A DNA stretch of 6,540 nt. Origin: Actinomycetes bacterium (GTDB lineage: Bacteria > Actinomycetota > Thermoleophilia > RBG-16-64-13). The stretch is from assembly GCA_021815245.1 (NCBI GenBank), contig JAKAHF010000141.1, positions 1 to 6,540 on the forward strand, in the 5' to 3' direction. The notes below the pieces were generated by a model. The model was not told the DNA's origin. It did not search any database and worked only from the letters and a program-made list of their open reading frames with translations. Below are positions 6,124-6,540 of the stretch, in pieces. The translations under genes were made by a program, and so were the position numbers. Each line of letters opens with the position of its first letter. The first letter of the stretch is position 1.

Positions 6124-6142
6124 CCCCTTCCGATGGAAGGGG
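6124..6142 (+). terminator. Perfect 8-bp hairpin after the cupin gene
   Basis: CCCCTTCC at 6124-6131 pairs exactly with GGAAGGGG at 6135-6142 around a GAT loop, 6 nt after the cupin stop. No T run follows on the plus strand; on the minus strand a TTTT stretch begins 3 nt past the stem. It may act as a terminator or attenuator between the cupin gene and the gene at 6175, or as an mRNA-stabilising element. Confidence 0.45.
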
Positions 6143-6163
6143 AATCAGCAAGCTTCGCGATAG

Positions 6164-6170
6164 AAGGAGG
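6164..6170 (+). promoter_or_regulatory. Strong ribosome binding site of the gene at 6175
   Basis: AAGGAGG, a full Shine-Dalgarno match, ends 4 nt before the ATG at 6175. It rules against the earlier in-frame ATG at 6133, which lies inside the hairpin. Confidence 0.7.
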
Positions 6171-6174
6171 AGCG

Positions 6175-6537
6175 ATGCCGCTTCCTGAGCCGGCGCCTGT
6201 TGACGTTCCGAGTTCTCTACATGCCCTGGTGCAGTCCCTTCTCATCGATGGCTTTGTCCAACGCAGGCAGGACTACGACGGTGACTCATTTGGTTGTTGG
6301 CGGCTCGTTCTAGGGCACGAGCGGTTGAGGGTTTGCGTGGTGCTCGACCGCTACGGGTGGCAAGTAGGCGCCGGGTGGATGGAGTCGGGGACTCCGAGGG
6401 AGCGCTATCACAGTATCGAGACCTGGAGGGAGTGCCTCGAGAAGCTTGACTTCCTGGTCAACAGGACGATAGAGGAGCAAGCCACCTACGTCGCGACATC
6501 GTGGAGAGACATGGAACATGCGCTCGACTCTGAGTGA
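6175..6537 (+). CDS. Hypothetical protein, 120 residues
   Basis: Not recognised. A compact, probably soluble alpha/beta protein: an N-terminal helix SSLHALVQSLLIDGF (13-27), then strands FGCWRLVLGHERLRVCVVLDRYGWQVGAGW (39-68), and helices TWRECLEKLDFLVNRTIEE (83-101) and TSWRDMEHALDSE (108-120). The pattern 'g..v.....dRygWqv..gw' recurs in small accessory proteins of unknown role, including some immunity-like proteins, but I cannot assign a family. The start is fixed by AAGGAGG. The TGA at 6535-6537 is followed immediately by an ATG at 6538-6540, so another coupled gene may begin at the window edge. Confidence 0.7.
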   Translation: MPLPEPAPVDVPSSLHALVQSLLIDGFVQRRQDYDGDSFGCWRLVLGHERLRVCVVLDRYGWQVGAGWMESGTPRERYHSIETWRECLEKLDFLVNRTIEEQATYVATSWRDMEHALDSE

Positions 6538-6540
6538 ATG

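Overview
The window reads as high-G+C bacterial chromosome (roughly 60-65% G+C by eye), most likely from an Actinomycetota lineage. The pointers are a DrrA/DrrB-like ABC exporter under PadR control, a Sensor-type four-helix membrane domain of the kind found in actinobacterial signalling proteins, and a secreted S-layer-homology protein with a long Thr-rich stalk. No 16S, tRNA, insertion sequence, CRISPR array or phage gene was seen, and the taxonomic guess is an inference.

Left part (1-3269, minus strand): a tightly packed five-gene operon transcribed right to left. The order is a soluble PadR regulator, a small 2TM protein, a four-TM Sensor-like protein whose C-terminus looks like a second PadR winged helix, an ABC ATPase, and an ABC-2 permease that runs off the left edge. 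Neighbouring genes overlap by 8, 4 and 4 nt, and the last pair is separated by 2 nt. This is the signature of a translationally coupled, PadR-autoregulated exporter. Upstream of padR lie two identical 12-bp palindromes (CGTAATATTACG), one inside the spacer of a good sigma70-like promoter and one just behind its -35 box.

Middle part (3270-4620): a divergent promoter region, then a secreted 384-residue protein built as signal peptide, three SLH repeats (cell-wall anchor), Thr/Ser-rich stalk and a C-terminal lamin-tail domain.

Right part (4621-6540): a looser accessory-looking region. It holds a convergent minus-strand gene for a 172-residue protein of unknown function, about 400 bp with no convincing gene, a small cupin-fold protein on the plus strand, a perfect 8-bp hairpin, and a 120-residue protein of unknown function whose stop codon is followed directly by an ATG at the window edge.

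The most interesting point is the export operon. It carries two PadR-type DNA-binding domains, one soluble and one apparently tethered to the membrane, plus a paired operator built into the promoter. This suggests an envelope-sensing, self-repressing export module, but the sensing role is inferred from architecture only.
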